A DNA stretch of 64,000 nucleotides from Pseudoalteromonas luteoviolacea NCIMB 1942 (GCF_001625595.1 NZ_AUXT01000183.1:1-64000), one strand, 5' to 3'. Counted from the first letter of the stretch, positions 7,500-17,540 are shown. Notes: generated from the sequence alone by a model not told the origin. Translations and numbers: made by a program.

Positions 7500-8663
7500 A
7501 TGCTATCAACACAAACAATAAAACTGGTTAAGGGCACCATTCCTCTGCTTGCAAACGCCGGAACAAAAGTGACAGACCACTTTTACAAACGCATGTTTAG
7601 TCACAACCCAGAGTTGCTTCATGTCTTCAATATCAGCAACCAAAAATCAGGCAAGCAACAGTTTGCATTGTTTAGCGCTTTGGCAGCTTATGCCACGCAC
7701 ATCGACAACCCTTCAGTACTTTCAGAAGCCATTAACCGTATTAACCACAAGCATGCGAGCTTAAACATATTGCCTGAACATTACCCGATTGTTGGCACCC
7801 ATTTACTAGCAACTTTGGAAGAGATGTTCCCAAATGAATGTACGCCTGAAATCATCGCCGCATGGGCTGAAGCGTATGGCTTTTTGGCAGACTTATTTAT
7901 TACCCAAGAAGAAGGGATTTATCAACAAAACGAAACCAAAGCGGGCGGATGGCGAGGCAAACGACGCTTTACTATTTCGAAAATAGTGCAGGAGTCTGAT
8001 GTAATAAAAAGCTTTTACCTAAAACCTTTGGATAGTCGCCCTGTTGCTCAATACCAACCGGGACAATACCTTGCTGTCGAATGCCAAGCTGAGGACCAAG
8101 CATATCGCCAAATTAGACAGTACTCTCTTTCTCAAAGTGCTAAATCAGATCATTATCGCATTTCGGTTAAAACGGATGGGCTTATCTCTGGTCACCTGCA
8201 TACATTAAATGAAGGTGATGAAATTGATGCCTACCCACCAGCTGGCGACTTTGTACTTCAGGTTAATCAAGCGCCAAAAGTACTTATTAGTGCAGGTGTT
8301 GGTATTACGCCTATGATGGCAATGTTAGAAACCCTTGCACAGCAGAATACTCAAGCACCATGTATGTTCTTACATGCATGTCGTAATATTGGAGAGCGCG
8401 CATTTTCTAGCAGTGTAGAAAGCTTTAAAACCGAGCTTCCTCAATTACAAACGCATACTTGGGTAGAAACAGGCCCTGAAGGGGCACACAGCGGTCTTAT
8501 GCACCTTGCAGCACTAAAAGAGCTGCTGCCTTTGTTCGACGGTGAGTTCTATCTTTGTGGGCCGAGTGGCTTTATGGCATTTATCAAGGCTCAATTAATC
8601 GAACTTGGTGTAGACGAAGCGCGCATTATGTACGAAGTATTCGGCCCGCACGAAAGTCTATAA
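7500..8663 (+). CDS. hmp: Nitric oxide dioxygenase (flavohaemoglobin)
   Basis: A 387-aa flavohaemoglobin converts NO and O2 to nitrate using NAD(P)H. The globin domain (1-140) has the proximal haem His85 and distal Tyr29 and Gln53, as in E. coli Hmp. The FAD domain has RQYSLS at the flavin site, and the NAD domain has AGVGITPMMAML and the YLCGPSGFM segment. The C-terminal EVFGPH is typical. The ribosome site TTGGAGAA lies seven bases upstream of the ATG. It is the last gene of the operon driven by the NorR/sigma-54 promoter, and a 12-bp hairpin follows. Confidence 0.96.
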   Translation: MLSTQTIKLVKGTIPLLANAGTKVTDHFYKRMFSHNPELLHVFNISNQKSGKQQFALFSALAAYATHIDNPSVLSEAINRINHKHASLNILPEHYPIVGTHLLATLEEMFPNECTPEIIAAWAEAYGFLADLFITQEEGIYQQNETKAGGWRGKRRFTISKIVQESDVIKSFYLKPLDSRPVAQYQPGQYLAVECQAEDQAYRQIRQYSLSQSAKSDHYRISVKTDGLISGHLHTLNEGDEIDAYPPAGDFVLQVNQAPKVLISAGVGITPMMAMLETLAQQNTQAPCMFLHACRNIGERAFSSSVESFKTELPQLQTHTWVETGPEGAHSGLMHLAALKELLPLFDGEFYLCGPSGFMAFIKAQLIELGVDEARIMYEVFGPHESL

Positions 8664-8677
8664 ACTCAATCTTAATC

Positions 8678-8705
8678 AGACGAGTTCAGCAACCTGAACT
8701 CGTCT
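8678..8705. terminator. Hairpin between convergent hmp and phosphatase genes
   Basis: A perfect 12-bp inverted repeat (AGACGAGTTCAG / CTGAACTCGTCT, 4-base loop) lies 14 bases after the hmp stop. The T-run on the plus side is weak (ACATCATTCTC), but the stem is strong. It probably ends transcription from both sides. Confidence 0.65.
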
Positions 8706-8736
8706 ACATCATTCTCTATTTGCAATGAAACGCCTA

Positions 8737-10895
8737 TTACTGCTCAATGAGCTGGATCGTGACGCTATCTGTACGTGGTCGGCAGTCGAATTTCGCATTG
8801 CGCTCACCGCCTATCAAATCGGCTTCCCACTCTAATCCACATTCCTGACCATAGGCTCTGGCGCTCACTTTACTGGCATGTGCGTTATTTAGTAAGGTAA
8901 ACGTCAAATAGTCTCCACCTGTCCCTTCATCGAATTTAGCGTTACGTTCATTCAATATATGATCAGCATCCCACTCCAGTGCGCCTTTACCACCTTGCGC
9001 TACAAGGTAACCAGAAACTCGCTTAGTGACCTTAGATGACTCAACTTTATTAACTTGTAGCATTAACGGATCAGCGCGTCCTGCACAGTCCCATTTGGCG
9101 TTACGCTCTCTACTTCGTAACGCGGCGTCCCACTCAAGGCCACAAGTTTGACCATTTACTCTGGTAGTAATAATCACAGGATAATTTTGCCCAGCAGCAA
9201 TGTTTGACTCAGCCGTTAAATATTGCGTCGATGTATTACCTAATATGCTGTTGATTTCTTTGCCTGCTCCGCCATTATATAGCGTGCGAACTTCATCCAA
9301 GGTTAACGCGCGACCCCATACAGCAAAATCATCCAAATCGGCTTTTAAATTGTATTTGTATCGGCCAGTTCCATCCTGTCCGATATTCCAATCAAGCGAA
9401 GAAGTAATATCTCCAACATCTGCGATACTCCCCGAGATGATATTCAACTCCCCTGTAGGGCTGCCAGCATATAATGTCGCGCTGCCGTTACGGTCAAACG
9501 TCGCGACCAAAAGCCACCAGCCATTAAAAGTATAATCAATTGGGTCGATGTCTTTTCGATCTGCCGAAGTAGATGCGATGTTGATACCGACATCATCGCC
9601 ATTGCCTTCATTAGCTAAAAGTAATGTGCCACGGTTACTGCCGCTGTCCCAGTTTTTATTGCCGACAATTACCGGGTCGCCATGTTGATCACCACTGACG
9701 CGATACCATGTCATTAAGGTAAAGTCTCTTGCATGAGCAAAGTCCAGCTCAGCAGGATTGCCTAAGGTCAAAAACTCTTTGTCGCCATTTATGGCAACAA
9801 AGCGACCAAATCTCCCCCCAGAATTCATTTCTGGATTTCCCCCGCCAACCTCTGCGTGTAGGTGATTGCCCGATTTATCTTGAAAGTCGCCTTCAAACGG
9901 CAAGTATGTAATGAGATCGGTTTCAATGGCATCAGGAGCCTTTTGCTGCACGCTGTCACCTCTGACGACGCCATCCATATTGCTAGGCACAGCTACGCCG
10001 TGATGTGCAAGCACAGTCGGTGCTGCATCATAATTTTTTGGAATGCCCGTTAAATAACCCTGCTTTGCGGACTTAGATGCCACCAAAAATGGAATGGTAT
10101 AGTTGTCGGCTGAGTGAATACCATGCGATGAACCCCGACCACCATGATCAGAGGTCACTACAATTTGCCAATTCTCATTAGCAAAGTTTGGGCGTGCTTT
10201 AATCGCATCGATAATACTACCAATTTGCCTGTCGACATCAGCGATTTCATCAACATAACCGGTGTCAGAAGCTGTAAAACAGCAGCTGTGACCTGCTGCA
10301 TCAACGTCATCTAAAAACAAAAAATTGAATCAGGCGTAGTACCACGAGGCCATTTTGCGGCTTGATAGGTCCCGTTAATAATGGCCAATGTATTAGCAAC
10401 ATTGCCAGCATCATTAGAGTCAATTTTTACATCCGCTTCGTTGTCAATCTGCATATCAGTTGACCACGTTACTAAATAAGCAGTATTGAGTTTACTATTG
10501 TGTCGCTCTAACAGAGTTTGATAATGAGGGTACTGATCGTACCTTCCCGTATGTACGTCTGAATTCCCAGTTACGCCGCTTTTGGCAGAAGTAACACCGG
10601 TCATGATCCCGACATGATTAGGCCCACTGTTTGGCGCTGCGTCTTTCATTGTCTGCGCGTAGAATGCAAACGCACCTTGATAACCCTCAGCCCAAGTACC
10701 TTGAATTAACCTATCAAAGTTAGGCGTTTTCGCATTTTCAATACCGTCGCCGCGCAAACCATCGACAGCAATTAGTAAAGAGTGGTTACTTGCATCAGCC
10801 GCATTTACAAATGACAAACCGAGTGAGGCTAGCAATGCAGAACAATAAATGTTCTGACGTTTCTTTCTTGAGTTGTTTACTTTAAACATTTTCAC
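8737..10895 (-). pseudogene. Secreted alkaline phosphatase/phosphodiesterase-superfamily protein with LamG domain and triple C-terminal repeat (frameshifted)
   Basis: Two frames make one gene of roughly 720 codons. The 5' part (10895-10311) has a signal peptide, then the metal site and nucleophile region of the alkaline phosphatase superfamily (LLIAVDGLRGD, SGPNHVGIMTG). The 3' part begins in the other frame with FLDDVDAAGH and VTSDHGGRGSSHG, the second set of metal ligands. A concanavalin/LamG-type domain and three repeats with a LEW(D/E)A...ERNAK(F/W)D core follow. The break is in a T homopolymer at about 10320: six T where seven would give IFLFLDD. I start at GTG 10895 (AAGGA six bases upstream); ATG 10889 is the alternative. 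The likely role is extracellular phosphoester hydrolysis. Confidence 0.75.
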
Positions 10896-11138
10896 ATGAT
10901 GTCCTTGTTGTTGGTCTAGTCCAATTACTCGGTGCCATCTTGATAAAAAAACACTCAAAAAATGAATTTATTATTAAACTTTTATGAATGAAAAATCTGA
11001 GGAGATATCATAAAACGCACTTTAAAAAATGAATTATTTTATGCCTTTTATAAAACTTTACAAAACCTTACAAATATAATTGCAATGAACTACCGATGTA
11101 CCTAGAATTCCGCCTTTATTTTTTCAAAAGGTAAAACA

Positions 11139-11828
11139 ATGAAAGCGATAAAATTAATTTTTGTAGCTGCACTTACTGTGTTCTTGGCTGCGTGTGGATC
11201 AACCCCTCAACCCACTGTTCAACTACAAAAACAACTTCTCAATGCAGAGAAACGTGTGGGAATTTATGTTGACGTAATTAATGAACCAACAACAAATATC
11301 TACGGTGCTGGTTGTTTGCTTTGTTACGGTGTTGCCGTAGCGGCAAACTCGTCTTTATCTAAACACCTTGAATCTCTACCAACTAGCGATATTGAGTCAA
11401 GCAAGCAAATCCTACTTGAAGGCTATAAAGCGAAGACTGGTTCTGTAGAGTTTATCGAACTAACAGAGCAAGAATTTAAAAAGCTTAAAAAGTTCAAAGG
11501 TGAATTGGGCTACGCGAAAAAAGATTTTCGCTCTTTAAAAGAATCAAAAAATATTGATGTACTGGTTGTATTAGATATTGCAACTCATGGTGCCTATAGA
11601 GGGTACACCAACTACATTCCAAATACTGATCCTCAGGGTTATGTGCGCGGCTTAGTGTACTCAGTAGACTTAGAAACAAACCAATACCTTCAATACCTTG
11701 AGCTTGACAAAAAAATCGTTGTTGATGGTGAGTGGGATGAGCCAAAGCAACAGTTCCCAGGCGTAACGAATGCTTACTATCAAGCGGTTGAACAAGTTAA
11801 AGAGACAATCAATAAGATTTTCTTATGA
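11139..11828 (+). CDS. Lipoprotein of unknown function (first of a pair)
   Basis: A 229-aa lipoprotein with a signal peptide and lipobox LAAC (Cys at about residue 19). After the lipobox it is a soluble alpha/beta protein with GCLLCYG near residue 60, a Lys-rich middle and a segment IDVLVVLDIATHGAY, which looks like a buried strand. The overall shape recalls outer-membrane-attached lipoproteins that help assemble a surface structure, but I cannot assign a family. The following lipoprotein gene overlaps it by four bases (ATGA), so the two are translated together and probably interact. Confidence 0.75.
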   Translation: MKAIKLIFVAALTVFLAACGSTPQPTVQLQKQLLNAEKRVGIYVDVINEPTTNIYGAGCLLCYGVAVAANSSLSKHLESLPTSDIESSKQILLEGYKAKTGSVEFIELTEQEFKKLKKFKGELGYAKKDFRSLKESKNIDVLVVLDIATHGAYRGYTNYIPNTDPQGYVRGLVYSVDLETNQYLQYLELDKKIVVDGEWDEPKQQFPGVTNAYYQAVEQVKETINKIFL

Positions 11829-12706
11829 TAAGCGTAAAGAAACTTTTAGTCTCTTTAGTGACGATTGCAGCCTTAGCGGGCTGCAAATCTCCAAAAAGAG
11901 ATGACTATGTTGTAGCTAAGTCACTCAATAAAGACGACGTTATTGAACAAAGCGAATTTAAGTTTTATCTAGATACCAGTGCCCCGGTTGAGATTCGAGG
12001 TGAGTATTCTCACGATCGCTCTATCGATGGCAGTCAGGTTATGTATTACGGCACCCCCGGCGCCGCGTTAGTACAGGTATTTTCTCATGCTGCGATAAAC
12101 AGTTCGTTAAAAGAGCAAAAATTAAAAGAACAGCAAGAAGAAGCAAACCGCTATATAAAACCACTTATTGAAGCTTCAAAACAAGTTACTCATGTTACTT
12201 TAACTCAAGGTATGAGTGATTACCTAGTGAGGCAGCTTCCTGTTGCTGGTGACAAAACGGTACATGTGAGGCCCATCTTCTTTTCTAATCAGGACATGAA
12301 CAAGTTGTCTTTAAAGCTCATAGCCTGGATAGAAAAACCTAAGTCAAGTAAAACTAAAAGCCGTAAAAAGCTTAATAACTTGATGTACCAGAACATAATT
12401 GAGGTTCATGGTTCAACTTGGGGTGATGAATTGGCAACTCAGCTGATGGAAGGGCAAGCAGATATCTCAGAGCAATATGAGGCACTTTTTGTTCGCGCTG
12501 TCGACAGTTTAAAAAAGGACTTATCAGGCACGTACGTTCAGACACCACCGCAACAAACACTACACATTAAGAAGAAAAACAATAAACAATTCTTAAGAGC
12601 CAGCGTAATCGAACAGTCATGTGAATACGTTGTCATAAAAAACCTAAGAAACTGGATCCTTCACTATCCAGCTAGCTATGTCACTAATATCCAAAACCAA
12701 TGTTAG
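11825..12706 (+). CDS. Lipoprotein of unknown function (second of a pair)
   Basis: A 293-aa protein with signal peptide and lipobox LAGC (Cys near residue 20). The mature part includes a long charged helix (about residues 95-120, KEQKLKEQQEEANRYIK), a Lys-rich stretch near 170-185 and two late cysteines that could pair. No catalytic motif is visible. The start overlaps the stop of the upstream lipoprotein (ATGA) and a hairpin terminator follows, so this is a closed two-gene operon. I do not recognise the family. Confidence 0.75.
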   Translation: MISVKKLLVSLVTIAALAGCKSPKRDDYVVAKSLNKDDVIEQSEFKFYLDTSAPVEIRGEYSHDRSIDGSQVMYYGTPGAALVQVFSHAAINSSLKEQKLKEQQEEANRYIKPLIEASKQVTHVTLTQGMSDYLVRQLPVAGDKTVHVRPIFFSNQDMNKLSLKLIAWIEKPKSSKTKSRKKLNNLMYQNIIEVHGSTWGDELATQLMEGQADISEQYEALFVRAVDSLKKDLSGTYVQTPPQQTLHIKKKNNKQFLRASVIEQSCEYVVIKNLRNWILHYPASYVTNIQNQC

Positions 12707-12717
12707 TCACATTAAGT

Positions 12718-12757
12718 GAGTGTTGCTACAACTGATTTGTGCGTGCAACACTCTCTT
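12718..12757 (+). terminator. Intrinsic terminator of the lipoprotein pair
   Basis: A 9-bp stem (GAGTGTTGC 12718-12726 / GCAACACTC 12745-12753) with an 18-base loop is followed by TCTTTT. It sits just after the second lipoprotein gene. Confidence 0.6.
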
Positions 12758-12779
12758 TTCCTCTCAAAAATTTGGTCTC

Positions 12780-13289
12780 TTAAAATACTTTGGCACTGAG
12801 CTGTTTTGGCGTCAGGACAAACCTTTGCTTTAACCCTAAGCGTTTATATTTGGCAGTCATTGTCAGCTTTTGCTCGCCACTTTGACCATATAAACCATTA
12901 TGAAATAACAACTTCTGTTTATGGTTTATGGCCATAAACTTACCCATTACCACGATTTGGTCAATGACTTTGCCATCACCACCGTGTGCAGCCTGAGGCG
13001 AAACCATTATACCTTGCAGTGTTTTCTTGGTTTCATTTTGATCCATAAATATCTGTTCCTGAATGGCCTCAATGATATTGTTCTTCGCGGCCTTAAACTC
13101 AGTGAGCGACAACTGTCCACTTTTATCTCTGTCAGCTTCTACAAAACTGGATGCGCTTAACGACACCACCATGTACGCACCAGAGTCGTCAAAGTTTAAT
13201 GTGCCGTGCTCTGAAACCATTAAATGAGCTTTCGACGTGGCACAAAAAACCAGACTCACGGCAACAATTGCGCTAAATAAATGTCTCAT
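12780..13289 (-). CDS. Secreted EF-hand-containing protein
   Basis: A 169-aa exported protein (signal peptide about residues 1-21). One canonical EF-hand loop is visible, Asp53 to Glu64 (DRDKSGQLSLTE), with calcium-ligand spacing intact. The rest looks like a beta-rich domain of the type seen in small periplasmic proteins that keep an His-Leu start (AHLMV). It lies 25 bases downstream of the YHYH-domain gene on the same strand, so the two form a likely operon. A calcium-dependent partner for the YHYH protein is inference only. Confidence 0.75.
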   Translation of the reverse strand: MRHLFSAIVAVSLVFCATSKAHLMVSEHGTLNFDDSGAYMVVSLSASSFVEADRDKSGQLSLTEFKAAKNNIIEAIQEQIFMDQNETKKTLQGIMVSPQAAHGGDGKVIDQIVVMGKFMAINHKQKLLFHNGLYGQSGEQKLTMTAKYKRLGLKQRFVLTPKQLSAKVF

Positions 13290-13314
13290 TTCAACCTACT
13301 CCACACGGTAATTA

Positions 13315-14424
13315 TTAAAGTTGGCCTTTTACACAGCGCTGAAAGTATGGGTAGCTATCAGTCGCGTAATAATGGTAAATACCCTCTGGAAATTCAGGTG
13401 TAACTCCAAAGCGACCATTGCATTCATCCAAGTCGCCGCTTCCAGCTACATATTCCCAATCTTGTGCAAATGTGCCCAGCGCATAAACCGAGGTAGAGGG
13501 GCGGTTACTACTGACATTTTCGACTAATTGGTAGCTGCCTTGCACCGCCTTTAATTCAGATTGCGCATTTTCTGCCTCGCTGTAACCATATCTGGCATAA
13601 ATTGGAAATCCATCAGCGGCCCAGCCAATCAAAGTCATCGCGCTTTGAGATCCACTTCTTAGCGCTATAAACCCTTCTGGCATGCCATGGTAATGATAAG
13701 AACCATCCGGCTGGACATGTGCGTTGTTATCATCTGTGCCAAAATCAAAACTGGTTTGCCCAAGTGCCTCAATACTCCAATTACCCGTGTTGCCAACAAG
13801 GCTGCAACTGTTACCAGAGTCGTCACACGATCCCGCTGTATTTGCATCAATCTTAACGCCATTTAACACATAACCTGTCGCGCCCCTTGGGCCGCCTAGG
13901 GTACTGGCAGTGTCGGTTTTTGTGGGTGTTAGGGTATAAGCTATCGAGACATTAACTTCACTGATGGTATTAGGGTTACCTTGATTAGGGAAAGTACCCG
14001 TTGCGTGGTCCGGTATGCCATTTGCTACTAGTTGGCGCGCTGTGCCGCTGCAACTCCAATCGGCGCTACTGGTCGCTTGTACTGATGCCGCATCATTAAA
14101 CTCGTTGTATACGTACTCACATAGCACCCCGTCGGTTGACCCTTCGGTTTGTGCTGTTCCATTCGCGCCGTCGTCGCTGTCGCTGTTATCCGTACTGGCA
14201 TCTCCAGCATTTGAATCTGTGCTGGTGTCAGAACTATCCGACGACGAGGCGCTTTCCGATGTGGCAGCGCCACTATTTGTTGAACTTGCACTATTGTCAG
14301 ACTGCACACTATCCGCAACTTGATTAGCATTATTGTCACTTGAACCGCACCCAGTGAGTACTAAAACAGACGCGCCCAAAGTCATCGCGATAACTCGATT
14401 AAGATAGATATTGTCGCATTTCAT
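13315..14424 (-). CDS. YHYH-domain lipoprotein
   Basis: A 369-aa lipoprotein. The signal peptide ends in a lipobox (LTGC, Cys near residue 26). A low-complexity Ser/Asp/Asn/Thr linker follows (about residues 28-100), which probably lifts the domain off the membrane. The folded domain carries the YHYH signature twice: YHYHGMPEGF in the middle and YHYYATDSYPYF near the end. YHYH proteins are secreted domains of unknown activity, suspected to bind metal through the His/Tyr motifs. It is the first gene of a pair with the EF-hand protein. The linker's base composition differs from that of its surroundings, as expected for repetitive Ser/Asp codons. Confidence 0.85.
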   Translation of the reverse strand: MKCDNIYLNRVIAMTLGASVLVLTGCGSSDNNANQVADSVQSDNSASSTNSGAATSESASSSDSSDTSTDSNAGDASTDNSDSDDGANGTAQTEGSTDGVLCEYVYNEFNDAASVQATSSADWSCSGTARQLVANGIPDHATGTFPNQGNPNTISEVNVSIAYTLTPTKTDTASTLGGPRGATGYVLNGVKIDANTAGSCDDSGNSCSLVGNTGNWSIEALGQTSFDFGTDDNNAHVQPDGSYHYHGMPEGFIALRSGSQSAMTLIGWAADGFPIYARYGYSEAENAQSELKAVQGSYQLVENVSSNRPSTSVYALGTFAQDWEYVAGSGDLDECNGRFGVTPEFPEGIYHYYATDSYPYFQRCVKGQL

Positions 14425-14570
14425 TTTTCACTCCTAAAGCTCTCAAAAACATCGGCCATGTTACTCGATCTATTCTTGCATTTTCGTTAACTATAAAAGT
14501 TGATTGTGCAAATACTGTGCAACCCGATAATTTGTTTCAACTTACTGTAGATATCGGAAATACAGGTAAA

Positions 14571-14987
14571 TTAATTCAATGAGTTAGTATTAAACTCTAA
14601 GCCATCTTGTAATAAGTTTTGCATTGATAAAAACAGTGGTTTAGGCAATTGATCCAGAGGGAACCATTGCCACGATTTACATTTGTTGGGCTCCATTATG
14701 CTTGCTTCACCAGTTTGACACTGAGCTTGAACAAACAAAGTAATATAATGCTTCCCTTCTTTAAAGATGTCATTGGTAAAGCCAACTTTGGTCGGATTGG
14801 AGATCTTCAAGCCAGTTTCTTCTAGTACTTCTCTTACAGCACACTCTTCGACGCTCTCACCAAGCTCCAAATGGCCTCCAGGTGTTGCCCACGTATTTTC
14901 ACCATGAGAGCCAATACGCTCCCCTAACAAGATCTTATTGTCACGCACCAGAATTACACCCACACCCACTCTGACGGTTTTTTCCAT
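14571..14987 (-). CDS. NUDIX hydrolase
   Basis: A 138-aa NUDIX protein. The Nudix box is complete (G-G-H-L-E-L-G-E-S...REVLEETGL; pattern Gx5Ex7REUXEExGU) and sits at about residues 35-57. Such enzymes hydrolyse nucleoside diphosphate derivatives, for example oxidised or non-canonical nucleotides. The closest style is the NUDT15/MutT-like group, but the substrate cannot be read from sequence. I start at 14987, where AAGGA lies six bases before the ATG; an upstream start adds 18 unlikely residues. It appears monocistronic. Confidence 0.88.
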   Translation of the reverse strand: MEKTVRVGVGVILVRDNKILLGERIGSHGENTWATPGGHLELGESVEECAVREVLEETGLKISNPTKVGFTNDIFKEGKHYITLFVQAQCQTGEASIMEPNKCKSWQWFPLDQLPKPLFLSMQNLLQDGLEFNTNSLN

Positions 14988-15151
14988 GATTGTTCCTTTT
15001 GTAATTTTCAAATTGCACTCAGCTGGGGTCAAAACGACCACCCGAATTTATCACTTAAATGCACATGGTCATTTTAACATGGAGCAAATCAGGAAATACA
15101 TTCAGAATGCTCAAGGCAGCGCATAAATATCCTACCTTGATGATCAATAGC

Positions 15152-15520
15152 TTAGAATACAAGCAAATCCATCAAGCGATTAACGGGCGTCGATGTTAGC
15201 TTGCCAGCATCTTTACACAAATCATAAATAGTCTGGCATTGTGAAGGTGGGAATCGCGTGGCTAAACTTTGTCTGAACTTCTCTTCTAATACTGACATGC
15301 CCTCTTTTCGACGTTCTCTATGGCCGGTTGGGTATTCAATCTCTCCTTTTTCAGTGCCGCTACCGTCATTAAAAAACACCTGAATAGCATTCGCAATGGA
15401 GCGTTTTTCTGGGTCATGATAGTCTGCGCTGTAACGTTTATCTTCTATTACCACCATTTTATTACGCAGTGTAACTATTTGTGGCTTGCTGTGTTGGAAG
15501 GCATCGACATTCGCGCTCAT
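15152..15520 (-). pseudogene. prpD: C-terminal fragment of 2-methylcitrate dehydratase (PrpD)
   Basis: This 122-codon frame matches the C-terminal quarter of PrpD: a V.ED..(Y/F)...YHDP.KRSIANA(I/L) stretch, DGS, EYP.GHR.RR..G, FP..Q and a final PVN..MDL. Full PrpD is about 480 aa, so some three-quarters of the gene are missing. An ATG exists at 15520, but there is no clear ribosome site and no prpB/prpC neighbour. I read it as a remnant of a deleted propionate-catabolism gene. Confidence 0.75.
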
Positions 15521-16204
15521 ACTTATAACTCCTGTTTTTCGCTGTTAGATGATTCTCATCCAGTCGAGCTTCGTTCTGTATCGTTCACTCAGAATGAAAA
15601 GGGCTGGCACAAAATCTAAGTAAATAGTCATTCATTTACGCACAATTTAAAAGATGGTACAGGTGAAATACTCTAAATTAATTAGGGAAAATATATGGTC
15701 GCTCGAAAACTCTCTTTAGTCTCCTCCTCAGACTCTGGATCTTTGGTTGTTAAATACAATCAACTCATTGAACACGCTGAAAAAGCGTATTTTTTGGCTT
15801 ACAAGAGAAAGTAAGTAACACCTACAAGCAAGCATTTGAATTAAGCATTCAGTTACTTTGATCCCCCAATGCAAATATAGTGTCGGTTCGGCGTGTTGTT
15901 GAGGTGAGTAGCTACCGGTTTGATCACTGTCCTGTTTTCGAAGAAGCTGAAGATTAATTTTATTTAGAGGCGGCCGCTAACGCATTGGAAGATGTAGTGT
16001 GTGCAGGTACAGATATCGCGACAAGGAAGCAGCATTACAAGCATATAAATCAATAGCGTGCCTCGCCTGTGAACTCGTTCGTTTTAATCAAAGTATTCGC
16101 TGTCAGGTATTAATCCATCAATATGTTCAGACAAAAATGAGGCACTCTAAATTCCTAGCAAATTAATTTACATAGTGTGATGAATGTCCTGACAGCGAGG
16201 TGTA
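15521..16204. other. Non-coding stretch with gene fragments
   Basis: No intact gene longer than about 40 codons is visible. A 39-codon frame at 15695-15814 (+) has a fair ribosome site (AGGGAAA) and looks protein-like, but ends abruptly. Farther on, about 15900-16060 (+), two short runs (FDHCPVFEEAED and EAAANALEDVVCAGTDIATRK) are separated by a stop and look like one decayed gene. I cannot name either. Confidence 0.4.
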
Positions 16205-16681
16205 TTAGTTAAAAATGTATGTGTATGCACCCAGATAAGACTGATTGTTACCCGATTTAGCTGGAATTCGGCATTCAAAATGGTACGCAGTACCAATGTC
16301 TCTGTCGCTACCACCTATCCCACTCGCTGACACGGACTGTAACAAGAAACCGGGGTAACTTGAGAGTGTAAAATCTTTGACGTTCAGGGTTGGTTTATTC
16401 GCGTAATGCTCCCAGTGTCTGCGTACCAAGCTACAATAAACCGTGCGATGAGGGTTTTTCCAAATTTCTAAGCTACTAAATTGCTTACCGTTGGGGTTTG
16501 GAATTGGGCATCTAAGCTTTAGTTCGTGCGTTGTAGACACATTTGTAACACCCGCTTCTTCATATGCTATTTCGCCATACAAACCCATTTGCTTACACTC
16601 TGTAGGATCTACTGATACTTTAACCTGCGCGGAGGTTGCACAACTGGCCAGTAACGCAGAGATTGCTAGTGTATATTTCAT
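16205..16681 (-). CDS. Secreted protein of unknown function
   Basis: A 158-aa exported protein with a clear signal peptide (about residues 1-18, ending SAQ) and a strong ribosome site (AAGGATGAATC before the ATG). The mature part has four cysteines, probably two disulfides, and Trp/Tyr-rich segments (RRHWEHY, AYHFECR) typical of a small beta-sandwich. It sits alone inside a region of decayed genes but shows no sign of decay itself. I do not recognise the family. Confidence 0.6.
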   Translation of the reverse strand: MKYTLAISALLASCATSAQVKVSVDPTECKQMGLYGEIAYEEAGVTNVSTTHELKLRCPIPNPNGKQFSSLEIWKNPHRTVYCSLVRRHWEHYANKPTLNVKDFTLSSYPGFLLQSVSASGIGGSDRDIGTAYHFECRIPAKSGNNQSYLGAYTYIFN

Positions 16682-16762
16682 GATTCATCCTTAATCTTAC
16701 CTTTAATGGAAACTCAATATCGCACAAATAAAACACAAAATACACATTTTAATTACAAGTTG

Positions 16763-17540
16763 TTAAGCTTGAATATTCCCTTTGATAAAAGACAACACAT
16801 AGCTACTATCCTGTTCTAAATAAGTCGCTAATTTACGATTTAAATAGCGTATATATTGTGGCTTAAAACTTGTAATCACATCACCATTTTGCGTCGTTTC
16901 TACTCTAAAATATGCGCTTGGGTGTGCTCTTTATCGTCAGGAAAGTCAAAAAAGCACAATATTGATAAAATTCGATTGAGCTGCTCATAGCCAGCTTACC
17001 TTCAAGCCTTTCAAGCGCTTTCTTAACGTCTCTTGTTTCGACCAGCAAACGCTTTATGTTATTAAAATGACTCAAATGTTGATCCAGCCATGTGTGATAA
17101 CAGTCAATCAGGTCCCCTTCAGGTTCGAGCAAAAAGTCTTCAGCATCACATTACTCAACTAATTGTCCAACGTGTGTACCTGTCTTTATTACACCCCATA
17201 TGAACATAATACAAATCAAGTACGCCTATCATACCAGCTTGAATATCTCTAAAAGGCCACGTTGAACGTCGATAACACTCACTGTCAGGCCAAGGTAATT
17301 ACGGATTATAAAGTTCGAGCTTATGTAGCTTTTGAAAACCCCAATCAGGTCCTGCCCCACCATTACTCAGCTCTTAATACAGGGTGAACAATTGCTTTGG
17401 TAATGCCAACTTCATATTTGTTTCGTACTGTCTCAGTGAATGACGACTAATCTGCTGACCAAACTCATACTTATGAAACCTTGAGTCAAGTACTTTAAAA
17501 AGCGGTTTGTTTGCTTCAATTCTTCGATACGCATACGGAT
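16763..17540 (-). pseudogene. Decayed SMI1/KNR4-type gene and attached fragment
   Basis: Reading the minus strand across three frames gives consecutive pieces of an SMI1/KNR4-like domain: LDSRFHKYEFG...., an ISR-S-x(n)-E start helix, ALPKQLFTLY, then after a stop ELSNGGAGPDWGFQKL, then WPF.DIQAGMIG..., then a C-terminal part at 16905-17132. The SNGG-GPDWG segment is characteristic of the family. SMI1/KNR4 proteins in bacteria are often immunity proteins of contact-dependent toxins. A further open piece to the stop at 16763 (SAYFRVETTQNGDVITSFK...) follows in another frame. At least two stops and a frameshift break the gene, so it is dead. Confidence 0.55.

Noticed and set aside
13315-14424. 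Opposite-strand and other-frame open stretches over the YHYH gene's Ser/Asp linker
   Set aside because: They are by-products of the repetitive codons in the linker, without ribosome sites or family features.
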